From Arthrobacter sp. PAMC 25486 (lineage in GTDB: Bacteria; Actinomycetota; Actinomycetes; Actinomycetales; Micrococcaceae), in NCBI RefSeq assembly GCF_000785535.1, contig NZ_CP007595.1, positions 4,238,439 through 4,302,438 on the forward strand: a stretch of DNA of 64,000 bases, written 5' to 3'. Each line of letters starts with the position of its first letter. Position 1 is the stretch's first letter. The notes beneath the pieces were generated by a model. It worked only from the letters and a program-made list of their open reading frames with translations, did no database searches and had not been told where the DNA came from. Positions 17,301-24,198 of this stretch are shown here, one piece after another. The position numbers and the translations under genes were made by a program.

Positions 17301-17981
17301 GAGCGGCTGAAGGCCGTTGCCGCGCACAACGAGCTGGGTGCGGGCATGGCCCTGGCCATGAAGGACCTTGAGATCCGTGGTGCCGGCAACCTGCTGGGCG
17401 GGGAACAATCGGGCCACATCCAGGGTGTTGGCTTTGACCTGTATATCCGTTTGGTGGGCGAGGCTGTGGCCGAGTTCCGTGGTGAGGGCGAGGAACGGGT
17501 GGCGGAGATGAAGATCGAGCTGCCCGTCAACGCCCACCTGCCGCACGATTATGTGCCGGGGGAGCGGCTGCGCCTGGAGGCCTACCGCAAGCTGGCCGCC
17601 GCTGTCACGGTTGAGGCCATCGCCGAAGTTGAGGACGAGCTCATCGACCGGTACGGTGAGCTGCCGCCGGCCGCCGTGAACCTGCTGGCTGTGGCGCACT
17701 TCAAGGTGCTGGCCCGTGCTGCCGGGCTCCATGATGTTGCACTGCAGGGGAACTTCATCAAGTTCGCTCCGGCTGAGCTGCCCGAATCAAAGGTCATGCG
17801 CCTGACGCGCATGTACCCGGGAGCTATGGTGAAGCCGGCGCTGAATGCGGTGCTGATTCCCAAGCCGAAGACTGCGCGTATTGGCGGCCGGGACCTGGCC
17901 GACGCCGAGGTGCTCAAGTGGGCGCAGGGCGTGCTTGAGGCGATCTTCGAGGTGACCCCGGAGACGATGGCGGCACCGTAG
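14328..17981 (+). CDS. mfd: Transcription-repair coupling factor Mfd
   Basis: 1217-residue cytosolic ATPase that removes RNA polymerase stalled at DNA lesions and recruits UvrA. All parts are present in order: UvrB-like damage-protein-binding module (about 1-330), RNA polymerase-interacting domain (about 560-640, DYVVHEQHGVGKFVEL), the RecG-like helicase with Walker A GDVGYGKTEIAV (about residue 692), motif II DEEQRFGVEH (about 793), motif III MSATPIPRTLEMS and motif VI QLRGRVGRGRERAYAYF, then the TRCF C-terminal domain. The start at 14328 (MSLAGLR) has AAGGAG at 14312-14317. An upstream in-frame ATG at 14121 would add 69 residues of low-similarity sequence overlapping the DUF2505 promoter. 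A strong terminator follows. Confidence 0.97.
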   Translation: MSLAGLRSALAEDPLFARVRGFAAADPATRSTDVAFSAPAGMRAVLLAEVADGLSDRSAAAPGVVLAVTATGREAEDTVAALRSYLPDAAIAEFPSWETLPHERLSPRSDTVGRRLSVLRRLAHPEHDAGARLRVVVAPIRAVVQPLVAGLGELVPVRVRVGEDIPFGELIKRLSDAAYARVDMVTHRGEFAVRGGILDVFPPTDNHPVRVEFFGDEVESMRWFSIADQRTLTSVKGNISHPVELYAPPCREILITPTVMSRAAKLKDLMPGAAGMLEKIAGGIAVEGMESLAPALVDGMVPLSSLLPAGSIAVVLDPEKVSARAHDLESTNEEFLEAAWSTASDGGSAPLDLSQASGGGAGVDLASAGFKSLAETREGALEHGLSWWTMSALAQDEELEPATDVVNLHAREPRGYRGDVAEMMEFIGARVKDQWRVVVATQGPGPAQRLAELFHEANIPASRVESLDAPPQPGIIEVTTADTGRGFVLDSLKLGLLTEADLLGRASAVSTRDMRKMPSKRRNAVDPLQLEAGDYVVHEQHGVGKFVELIQRKVPGAGVGGAAGLREYLVLEYAPSKRGAPGDRLFVPTDQLDQVTAYVGGDAPALSKMGGSDWAATKGKARKAVKEIAGELIRLYSARMASRGHAFGPDTPWQAELEEAFPYVETPDQLVAINEVKADMEKEVPMDRLISGDVGYGKTEIAVRAAFKAVQDGKQVAILVPTTLLAQQHYETFNERFSGFPVRVAPLSRFQTTKESKEIIEGVRTGSVDVVIGTHRLLSKDFAFKDLGLVIVDEEQRFGVEHKEALKKMRTNVDVLAMSATPIPRTLEMSMTGIRETSTLATPPEERHPVLTYVGAHSDKQVGAAIRRELMREGQVFYVHNRVKSIERTAAHIQQLVPDARVAVAHGQMSESRLEQIIVDFWEKRFDVLVCTTIIETGLDISNANTLIVEQANNYGLSQLHQLRGRVGRGRERAYAYFLYPADKPLGEVALERLKAVAAHNELGAGMALAMKDLEIRGAGNLLGGEQSGHIQGVGFDLYIRLVGEAVAEFRGEGEERVAEMKIELPVNAHLPHDYVPGERLRLEAYRKLAAAVTVEAIAEVEDELIDRYGELPPAAVNLLAVAHFKVLARAAGLHDVALQGNFIKFAPAELPESKVMRLTRMYPGAMVKPALNAVLIPKPKTARIGGRDLADAEVLKWAQGVLEAIFEVTPETMAAP

Positions 17982-18002
17982 TAGGGACCGTCGGACCAAA
18001 TG

Positions 18003-18043
18003 CTGCTGGGCGGGCACCTGCACTGCAGTGCTCCGCCCAGCAG
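18003..18043. terminator. Terminator after mfd
   Basis: Perfect 11-bp stem CTGCTGGGCGG (18003-18013) with CCGCCCAGCAG (18033-18043), followed by AAAATA. It lies between the convergent mfd and the large Tat-signal gene. Confidence 0.75.
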
Positions 18044-18079
18044 AAAATACATGAAGTATCGGCCGGGACCGACGGGTTT

Positions 18080-19387
18080 CTAGAAGGTGCAGACGTTTCC
18101 GTTGCGGATGTACGTGGTGCTCAGCTTGTCTTGGCTGTCACGCACGGCGTAGGAGCTGGTCACGTTGGTGGCGATCAGTCCGTCCATGTTGTACAAGTCC
18201 CCATTGGCCTCCAAGCAGACGCCGGGGCCGACAACCTTGCTTGTTGCCGTGCGCGGGAAGCCGCTGGTCCTGATGATGGTTCCGCCATCGTTTGCGGCTC
18301 CCGTGCGGAATGCGAGATTGCCGGCGGCATCAATCCAAGTAATGACTACCTGGCCGTTGATGTTGAATTCCGAGCGAACGTCGCGCGCTCCGGACTCAAT
18401 CTGTGTGATCGTCCCGTTGGCAGCAACAAGCGAAATGGTGCCATTGGCCGGATCGAAGAAGGTGCGGGGGCCAACGACCTGGATGCGGGGCGGGTGGTTG
18501 GCCAGTTTGACCGCCGCGTTCTGGCCGATCTTCATCCACGCACCGTCATCGGAGGTCATCCACGTCTTGACGTTGTGGTCTGTTTCATTGCGGGCGGCAT
18601 GAGCGCTGGTCACGTTCGTGTCCAGCACGTTGTCTCCCTCGAAGAGCGCATTGCCCGGGCCCAGGAACAAATGCACGCCTACCGCCGTGGCGGTAGCCGG
18701 GGGAGCTGTCAGGTTCTGGGTTGCGCCGGATTCATAGGTGTGGGCCCCCGCAGCGTCCACCCATGAGACGGAGAAATGATCGAAACTCTTGTGGTCGCCC
18801 ACTGCGCTCGTGACGCCGGATGCCATGAGGGTTCCGCGGATGTACAGTTCACCTGCAGGAGTGATAAATGATCCGGGACCCACCGTGGTGGAGCCGGCCG
18901 GAATCATCGGGTATTCCTCGTAGAGTGTGCCGTTCTTGGTAAGGGCATCCGACAATGTCATGACCGTGACCGCAGTGATGTCGGTGGCGCTGCTGCTGTG
19001 GGTGGCCACAATGTTGGCATTTCCTGCTGCGCCGCCAACCTTGATGGCATCGAGCGTGATCTGCCCGGCACTGTCGGTGATGAAAGAGCGGACATCCTTG
19101 GACCCGTCGCTCCACGCGAAATTCGGCGGCAAGGTAATGGCCACCGATTCGCCGGCGGCTGGCTGGCCGTTGTTCTGCAAGGTGGCGGTCAAGCCACTCA
19201 AAACATCGCAGGAGGCACCTGTCACTGCGTCTTCGGAGAGCGTCAGCGTAAATGCGGTGGTAGATGCCGAGGCGGCCGGGGCTGCTACAGCCGCTGCGAT
19301 AACCGGTATTGACCATGCCGCGCCTTTTACTATTGCGCGGCGGCTGCGCGGTGTTGCCACTTGATCATGGTGCATAAATTCAGTCAT
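18080..19387 (-). CDS. Tat-signal exported protein with Ig-like domain and four repeat modules
   Basis: From ATG at 19387 (MTEFMHHDQ, GGGGGGA upstream) the protein is 435 residues. SRRAIVKGAAWSIPVIAAAV plus AAPAASAS is the same twin-arginine signal as in the two other Tat proteins here. Next comes an invasin/Big-1-like beta domain (about 40-130: LTATLQNNGQPAAGESVAI and TDSAGQITLDAIKVGG). The rest is about four copies of a 75-80-residue module built on VGPG...G.LY..G...A..VTS...D and, in the better-kept copies, W.DAAG....SGA; the second module is the most divergent. It ends ...STTYIRNGNVCTF. Two cysteines near the N-terminus and one at the end. A secreted binding or adhesin-like function is a guess. 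No enzyme motif seen. Confidence 0.78.
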   Translation of the reverse strand: MTEFMHHDQVATPRSRRAIVKGAAWSIPVIAAAVAAPAASASTTAFTLTLSEDAVTGASCDVLSGLTATLQNNGQPAAGESVAITLPPNFAWSDGSKDVRSFITDSAGQITLDAIKVGGAAGNANIVATHSSSATDITAVTVMTLSDALTKNGTLYEEYPMIPAGSTTVGPGSFITPAGELYIRGTLMASGVTSAVGDHKSFDHFSVSWVDAAGAHTYESGATQNLTAPPATATAVGVHLFLGPGNALFEGDNVLDTNVTSAHAARNETDHNVKTWMTSDDGAWMKIGQNAAVKLANHPPRIQVVGPRTFFDPANGTISLVAANGTITQIESGARDVRSEFNINGQVVITWIDAAGNLAFRTGAANDGGTIIRTSGFPRTATSKVVGPGVCLEANGDLYNMDGLIATNVTSSYAVRDSQDKLSTTYIRNGNVCTF

Positions 19388-19607
19388 GTAGTCCCCCCAG
19401 TGGGATTGAGATTTTCGGTTTCCGATGGGAAGCCGAAGGGAATCTAGCATGGCCCATGCAACTTATGCGTCGCAGTGGCTTCTTCCGGTCGCAAATAGTG
19501 TCGAAAGTTGACGCAAATTGTGGCGGCGCATGCGGCTTGATTGGTGTAATATCCGGGCCGACAACGAAGGCCGGCGTCCCGCCGTCGTTCATCCGCGCAT
19601 TAAAAAA

Positions 19608-19673
19608 CTGACCCGCAGACAACGGCGAAAATCACGTCCAAAACGTATATTTTCGCCGTTTTCTGCGGGTCAG
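19608..19673. terminator. Long bidirectional terminator hairpin
   Basis: 25-bp stem with one mismatch (19608-19632 with 19649-19673), preceded by TTAAAAAA. One of the longest hairpins in the window. It lies downstream of the small membrane protein gene at 19684. Confidence 0.8.
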
Positions 19674-19683
19674 CTGGAAAAGA

Positions 19684-19908
19684 CTACTCGCCTGCGGAGT
19701 CCGAGCGGCCCATGATCGTCACGGGGACGAAGATGGCCAGTGAGCACAGGCCGATGCCGAGGCTGGCCGGCACGAAGGCGTGCGCGAAGCTCTCGAGGCT
19801 CCAGTATGAGAAGGCAAAGATTCCGCCAAGGAACAAGGCGAAGAAAATGACGAACAGGACGACGGACTGCACCAGGCTGTTTTCGCCGCGGTAAGCGTTG
19901 TTGGACAC
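19684..19908 (-). CDS. Small two-helix membrane protein
   Basis: A 74-residue hypothetical protein with two strong membrane helices (VQSVVLFVIFFALFLGGIFAFSY split by SLESFAHAF, then PASLGIGLCSLAIFVPVTI) and short charged ends (RGEN; RSDSAGE). The preceding GGAGA (GGAAAGGAGAACCCGTG on the reverse strand) is a good ribosome binding site for ATG at 19908. No family is recognised. The gene lies 84 bp downstream of deoC's stop side in reverse order and has its own terminator. Likely a real small inner-membrane protein. Confidence 0.65.
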   Translation of the reverse strand: MSNNAYRGENSLVQSVVLFVIFFALFLGGIFAFSYWSLESFAHAFVPASLGIGLCSLAIFVPVTIMGRSDSAGE

Positions 19909-19992
19909 GGGTTCTCCTTTCCCCTTAGTGGGGAGCTGAGTGGATACACCGGAAGGGCCGGCGCGTTGATCTACCCACGATCTTAGTACGGA

Positions 19993-20697
19993 TTAGTAGG
20001 AAGTCGTGCCCGCGCCGCCGGTGACGATGGCAATACCTGAGCTGGTCCCGATCCGGGTGGCGCCGGCGGCAATCATTTCCAGCGCCTTTTCCCGGGTCCG
20101 CACCCCGCCCGAGGCCTTGACTCCGATGTCCGGGCCCACGGTTTCCCGCATCAAGGACACGTCCGAGGTGGTGGCCCCGCCCCCGTTGAACCCGGTGGAG
20201 GTCTTCACGAAATCGGCCCCGGCCTCAACGGCGCCCTGGCAGGCCAGGATCTTCTCATCATCACTGAGCAGTGCGGTCTCGATGATGACCTTCAACAGCG
20301 AATCCGCCTCGTGGACGACCTCGGCCACGGCAGAAATGTCTGACACGAGCGCCTCACGGTCCAATGCCCGGGCCGACGCGATATTGATGACCATGTCGAC
20401 CTCGTCGGCGCCGTCCATGGTGGCGCCGCGTGCCTCAAAAACCTTCACATCCGTGTTGTGTGTGCCCAGCGGGAAGCCGACGACGGTGCAGGTCAGCACG
20501 CCCGTGCCGAGCAGCGCCTTCTTGGCGGTTTCCACCCAGACGGGATTGACGCAGACGGACTTGAAGTGGTGTTCGGCGGCTTCCTTGCACAGGCGCAGGA
20601 TGTCCGCGCGGCTCGCTTCGGGGGCTAGTAGGGTGTGGTCAATGTAGCGTGCCAGGTCATCGCCCTGGGGTGCCGTGAAGGGGTTGTTAGTCGTCAT
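19993..20697 (-). CDS. deoC: Deoxyribose-phosphate aldolase
   Basis: Splits 2-deoxyribose-5-phosphate into glyceraldehyde-3-phosphate and acetaldehyde in cytosolic nucleoside catabolism. 234 residues. Class I aldolase TIM barrel with the Schiff-base lysine K165 in FVKTSTGF, the activating lysine K194 in VKASGGVRT, DHTLL near the start and GFPLGTH in the middle. A purine nucleoside phosphorylase and a phosphohexomutase able to act on deoxyribose or ribose phosphate lie 4-6 kb away on the same strand, together a deoxynucleoside salvage set. The acetaldehyde produced could be used by the aldehyde dehydrogenase at 38952. Confidence 0.96.
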   Translation of the reverse strand: MTTNNPFTAPQGDDLARYIDHTLLAPEASRADILRLCKEAAEHHFKSVCVNPVWVETAKKALLGTGVLTCTVVGFPLGTHNTDVKVFEARGATMDGADEVDMVINIASARALDREALVSDISAVAEVVHEADSLLKVIIETALLSDDEKILACQGAVEAGADFVKTSTGFNGGGATTSDVSLMRETVGPDIGVKASGGVRTREKALEMIAAGATRIGTSSGIAIVTGGAGTTSY

Positions 20698-20739
20698 GAT
20701 GCGTACCTTCCCACGTCTGGATATGTTCCTCCTATCGTG

Positions 20740-21879
20740 TCACAGGAATCGTCCCCGCAGCCGGTAGCCGCGCTTGACAACAGTTTCCACCACCGCCGGA
20801 TCCGGCAGGGCAGCCCGCAGCCGGCTGATGGCCATGTGCAGGGCGTGGTCTGCGTCCGGCGCACCCGTGCCGGCCGCCAATTCGCTGGGCGAAAGCACGC
20901 CGCCGCCCGCGCCCATCAGCAGCTTCAGTAACTGCAGCGGTGCCGGCGCCAGCTGGACGGGGAGCCCGTCGACGCTCAGCGACTGCCCGCGCACCTCCAG
21001 CACCGCACCTCCGCTCTCAAACCGCAGCACGCCCGTGTCCTCCAGATGCTCGCAGACAAGCCTGATCAGGGCGCCCATGCGGAACCTTTCCGGCACCAGC
21101 GGGAGAATGCCGGCCTGGATGAGCGGTGCCGCCGTGACAGGTCCGACGGCGGCACTCACCACGGTGCCCGGGCCCTCCCCGCGCAGGGCCGCCAGAAACT
21201 CATCCCCCCGGCCCAGTTGCGCGGCCGTGCTGAGCACGGCGTCCACGGCGGGGGCGCTGGTGAACGTGAGGACGTCGAGTTTGCAGTTGATGACGTCGTC
21301 GATCAGTTGCGGCAGCCTGTCGCCTTCCTCAGCATTGACCCAGCGGTAGGGGGTCACCGTCAGCACCTTGGCGCCGGCATCGCGCAGCCGCTGCAACGCG
21401 GCACCATCCGTATACCCGTGGACCTGGACTGCCACGGTCTTGCCGCGGACGCCGTCGGCAATCACCAGATCAGTCAGCGTTGCGGTGGTCTCGTCGGCGC
21501 TGATGCCCACATCGTTCAGGCCGGCGGCCCGGACGGCGCCGCGGGCCTTGGGGCCGCGCACGTAGATGGAGGCGTTCGCCAGTGCTGCGTGCAGTGACTC
21601 GCCCTGCCCGGCCGCATCGGCGCCCTCGCACCAGCGGCGCATCCCGTAGGCGGTGGTGACCATGACAATGTCTGGGGCGGCGGCAATGACGGCCGCCGTT
21701 TCGGCATGCAGGGCGTGCTCGTCCTCCATGGGCGCGATTTTCAGCGCCGGCGCGTGCAGCACCTTGGCGCCGCGGCGTTCCAACGCCTCAATGAGGTCGC
21801 CGGCGCGGCGGTGGGCTGTTACTCCGATCCGGAATCCGCGCAGGGGCTGGGCGGGGAGGGTTTCTGCTGTGTCGCTCAT
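20740..21879 (-). CDS. Uroporphyrinogen-III synthase with C-terminal winged-helix domain
   Basis: 379 residues from ATG at 21879. Residues 1-260 resemble uroporphyrinogen-III synthase (HemD): GFRIGVTAHRRAGDLIEALE, VMVTTAYGMRRW, and LDVLTFTSAPAVDAVLS, folding into two alpha/beta lobes that close hydroxymethylbilane. The last 90 residues form an OmpR-like winged-helix DNA-binding domain (LQLLKLLMGAGGGVLSPSEL...HMAISRLRAALPDPAVVETVVKRGYRLRG). This fusion is known in actinobacteria next to nitrite-assimilation genes, where it may regulate them. Here its neighbours nirB and the SUMT gene are destroyed, so whether it makes siroheme precursor, acts as a regulator, or is simply a survivor is open. 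Confidence 0.85.
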   Translation of the reverse strand: MSDTAETLPAQPLRGFRIGVTAHRRAGDLIEALERRGAKVLHAPALKIAPMEDEHALHAETAAVIAAAPDIVMVTTAYGMRRWCEGADAAGQGESLHAALANASIYVRGPKARGAVRAAGLNDVGISADETTATLTDLVIADGVRGKTVAVQVHGYTDGAALQRLRDAGAKVLTVTPYRWVNAEEGDRLPQLIDDVINCKLDVLTFTSAPAVDAVLSTAAQLGRGDEFLAALRGEGPGTVVSAAVGPVTAAPLIQAGILPLVPERFRMGALIRLVCEHLEDTGVLRFESGGAVLEVRGQSLSVDGLPVQLAPAPLQLLKLLMGAGGGVLSPSELAAGTGAPDADHALHMAISRLRAALPDPAVVETVVKRGYRLRGRFL

Positions 21880-21887
21880 GGGCTCCT

Positions 21888-22899
21888 TCAAGCTGATTGC
21901 AAACTGGTATCCGGGAGGAAATCCGGACCTGCCGTGGCCGGGACTGCTGTGCCCATGCCCACCGTGTCGAGGCTGGCGGCGAGGTTGGGGGCCAGATCCA
22001 CTACGCCCCCGATCACGATGACGGCGGGGTTCCGGCACGTGGCGGATGCGTTCACAATGGTACCGAGGGAAGCGGAAACAGTGCGCTGTGCATGACTAAA
22101 ACCGCGTTCGACGACGGCCACGGCGTAACATTCGACAGCCCGGCCCGGAGCAGCCCCGCCACCAGCGACGGCAGGGTGCCCACACCCATGAGTACCACGA
22201 TGGTGCCGCCCAGACCCACCAGGTGCCGGGGTGCGTGACCGAGATGCCCGCGGCCCCGAGCACCGCCGTCGCACTGGAAACCCCGGGAACAACTGTGACG
22301 GGGATGCCGGCGGCCACAGCGGCCGCCATTTCCTCCCCGCCGCGGCCAAACACAAACGGGTCCCCGCCCTTGAGCCGCACCACGTGCAGGCCGCCGCCGA
22401 TGACGGCCGTGGTGACGGTGCGGCCCAGCCTGTTGCCCAGCAGCGCCACCTGGGCGTTCAGGGCGCGCACGTCCTCGAGGGTGCGGTAGACGTGGAGGTG
22501 CTCGGCGCCCGGAAGACCCAGCCGGACGGCGTTGGACCCGGTGGCCAGCACCAGTTCGTCAAAGGGGTAGTGGGCCGATTCGCCGTCGGCCATGGTCTGG
22601 ACGGTGCGGCTGGCCGGGTCGATGACGGCCACCTCCGCGTCGCGGACCAGCTCGACGGCGGCGTGCGCCCACAGGACCGGATCGCCCAAGGTGAGGTCGG
22701 CGTCCACCTCGGTAAGTGCCCGGCTCAACGCCACCCTGTCGTAGGGTGCGTGGGCCTCGTCGGTGAGGACGGTGATGTGCCAGCCTGCCAGCCCGCGGGC
22801 GTGCATGGCTTCCGTGAAGCGGTGGGCGGCGGGGCCGCCCAGCACCACGACCCTGCGGATCCCTGTGCTGTTTTCCCTGATGGCGCCCTGCTGTTTCAT
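21888..22899 (-). pseudogene. nirB::SUMT (cobA-type) chimeric pseudogene
   Basis: From ATG at 22899 the frame first encodes the NirB-like FAD-binding part ([20 protein letters not shown], then [19 protein letters not shown], and at the second dinucleotide fold AVIGGGL). It then jumps directly into the middle of a uroporphyrinogen-III C-methyltransferase ([18 protein letters not shown], then [20 protein letters not shown]). Just after that the frame is lost. SUMT residues [20 protein letters not shown] are in a second frame, and [15 protein letters not shown] onward in a third, ending at 21888. A large deletion (rest of nirB, possibly more) thus fused the two genes, and at least two more lesions follow. 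Nitrite reduction and siroheme methylation from this locus are lost. Confidence 0.85.
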
Positions 22900-23153
22900 G
22901 GCTGTGGCTTTTCCCTGGGTTGGCCGGGTGCCCGCACCAGCGCGTCCTCTCTTCCTAGGAAAGCGGCATTGCGCAGGCGTGTCGCCCGCGTAACGGACAG
23001 TTAAGGTCCGCCTATCCGGGAACGGCACGGTGGCGGTGATACGGCATTTACCTGCCTGTCATATGCCTGTCATATGCCGGGCGGCTGCGGGAAACGTGGG
23101 TTGCGTAGTGTCTGAACCACGTTGCCGGTCCACTGCAAACAAAGGAACTCGTC

Positions 23154-23360
23154 ATGGAAACCGTTATGGAAATGCCCGTTGCCACCCTTGTCGCCGGACC
23201 AGCCGTTGCCCGCTTTGCCGGCGCACCCGCTGTTGCGGCCGCTTCGACCTTGGGTCCTGTCCGGTCAGCGGCCCGGTGGTTCCCGGTCTGCCGGCTCTCG
23301 GACTTGGAGGATTCCTGGGGCGAGGCGGCGCACGCCAGCGCTATGCCAGTGCATGAGTGA
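23154..23360 (+). pseudogene. nirD (nitrite reductase small subunit) 5' remnant
   Basis: A 68-residue frame with a good AAGGA ribosome binding site. Its start and RWFPVCRLSDLEDSWGEAA match the N-terminal end of NirD-type Rieske proteins, which usually read W.PVC.L.DL...G..AL, but it stops after about 20 more residues. The Rieske-like core and C-terminus are missing. It lies 255 bp upstream of the nirB remnant in the divergent direction, with a tandem 11-bp CCTGTCATATG pair (near 23053-23078) between them. Best read as the stub left by the deletion that also removed most of nirB. Confidence 0.6.
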
Positions 23361-23410
23361 TGGTTGGGGCCGGAACTGCGGAAAAAATACGCTTTGCCGG
23401 CCCTGATGCA

Positions 23411-24085
23411 TCAGTGGCGTCGGAGCAGCCTGGCCAGGAAACCGCGGCGCCGGGTGGCGCCGCCGGAGATTGCCGACCGCGGGACGGCCGCCTGTGGAAC
23501 AGCTTCCTGTCGGGCCGCGACCTGGCGGGCCGCGGCCCGGCCGCGCCACTTCGCCACTTCGGCGTCGATGTCCCGCAACTGCGTGATGACCGGCGGGCCG
23601 CCCAATAGCTGCCGACGGGCCTCGATGATGCGGGCGTTGAAGTCGGTGAGGAGTTCCCGCACCCTTGCTTGGGATGCTGTCGCATCCATGGTGGCCTCAA
23701 GCTCCGCGTCTTCCTTGCGCAGCATCAGCGCCGGAGGGCCGAGCCCGCTGACCTGTTCGCGCTCAAGCAGGCCCTTGATCCACCAGTCGGGATCATCGGT
23801 GCCGCCCAAGCCCGGAATGGGCTTGCCGGCGTACGCCAGGTTGTCGAAATCCCCGCGGGCCACGGCGGCATCGATGGCGCTGTTGGCCACCTCCCAGACC
23901 TCATCGGATTCATGGAGCCGCCGCGGTTCCGTCTCCTGCCCGGAGCCCTCGGAGCTAAATGACCGGCCAGCGGCCAGAGCATAGTCATCGGTCGGGACGG
24001 GCGTTTCCGCCGCATCCTTGGCATCACGGTACCGGGCAGCCTCCAGGGCATGGTCATGGAACTGCTGCTGCTTCCCGTGATTCAC
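23411..24085 (-). CDS. DUF1992 (DnaJ-homolog C28-like) protein
   Basis: Cytosolic protein of about 225 residues from the GTG at 24085, which has GGAGGG eight bases upstream; further in-frame starts exist to 24121. The DUF1992 domain is clear: VANSAIDAAVARGDFDNLAY AGKPIPGLGG then DPDWWIKGLLEREQVSGLGP and PALMLRKEDAELEA. Function unknown in bacteria; the domain also occurs in DnaJ-like proteins of eukaryotes. The C-terminus is a basic helix-rich tail (VAARQEAVPQAAVPRSA, RRRGFLARLLRRH). It sits alone, in the same direction as the pgm-type mutase with 113 bp between. Confidence 0.82.
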   Translation of the reverse strand: MNHGKQQQFHDHALEAARYRDAKDAAETPVPTDDYALAAGRSFSSEGSGQETEPRRLHESDEVWEVANSAIDAAVARGDFDNLAYAGKPIPGLGGTDDPDWWIKGLLEREQVSGLGPPALMLRKEDAELEATMDATASQARVRELLTDFNARIIEARRQLLGGPPVITQLRDIDAEVAKWRGRAAARQVAARQEAVPQAAVPRSAISGGATRRRGFLARLLRRH

Positions 24086-24198
24086 GGCGCCCACCCTCCA
24101 AACGATCGGCCTACCTGGCACTTAAAACTTATGCTCCGATACCCGCCGGGTCAACGCCTGCCTGCCCCTGTGGGCAGAACAACCCTCAGACCTGCCCG

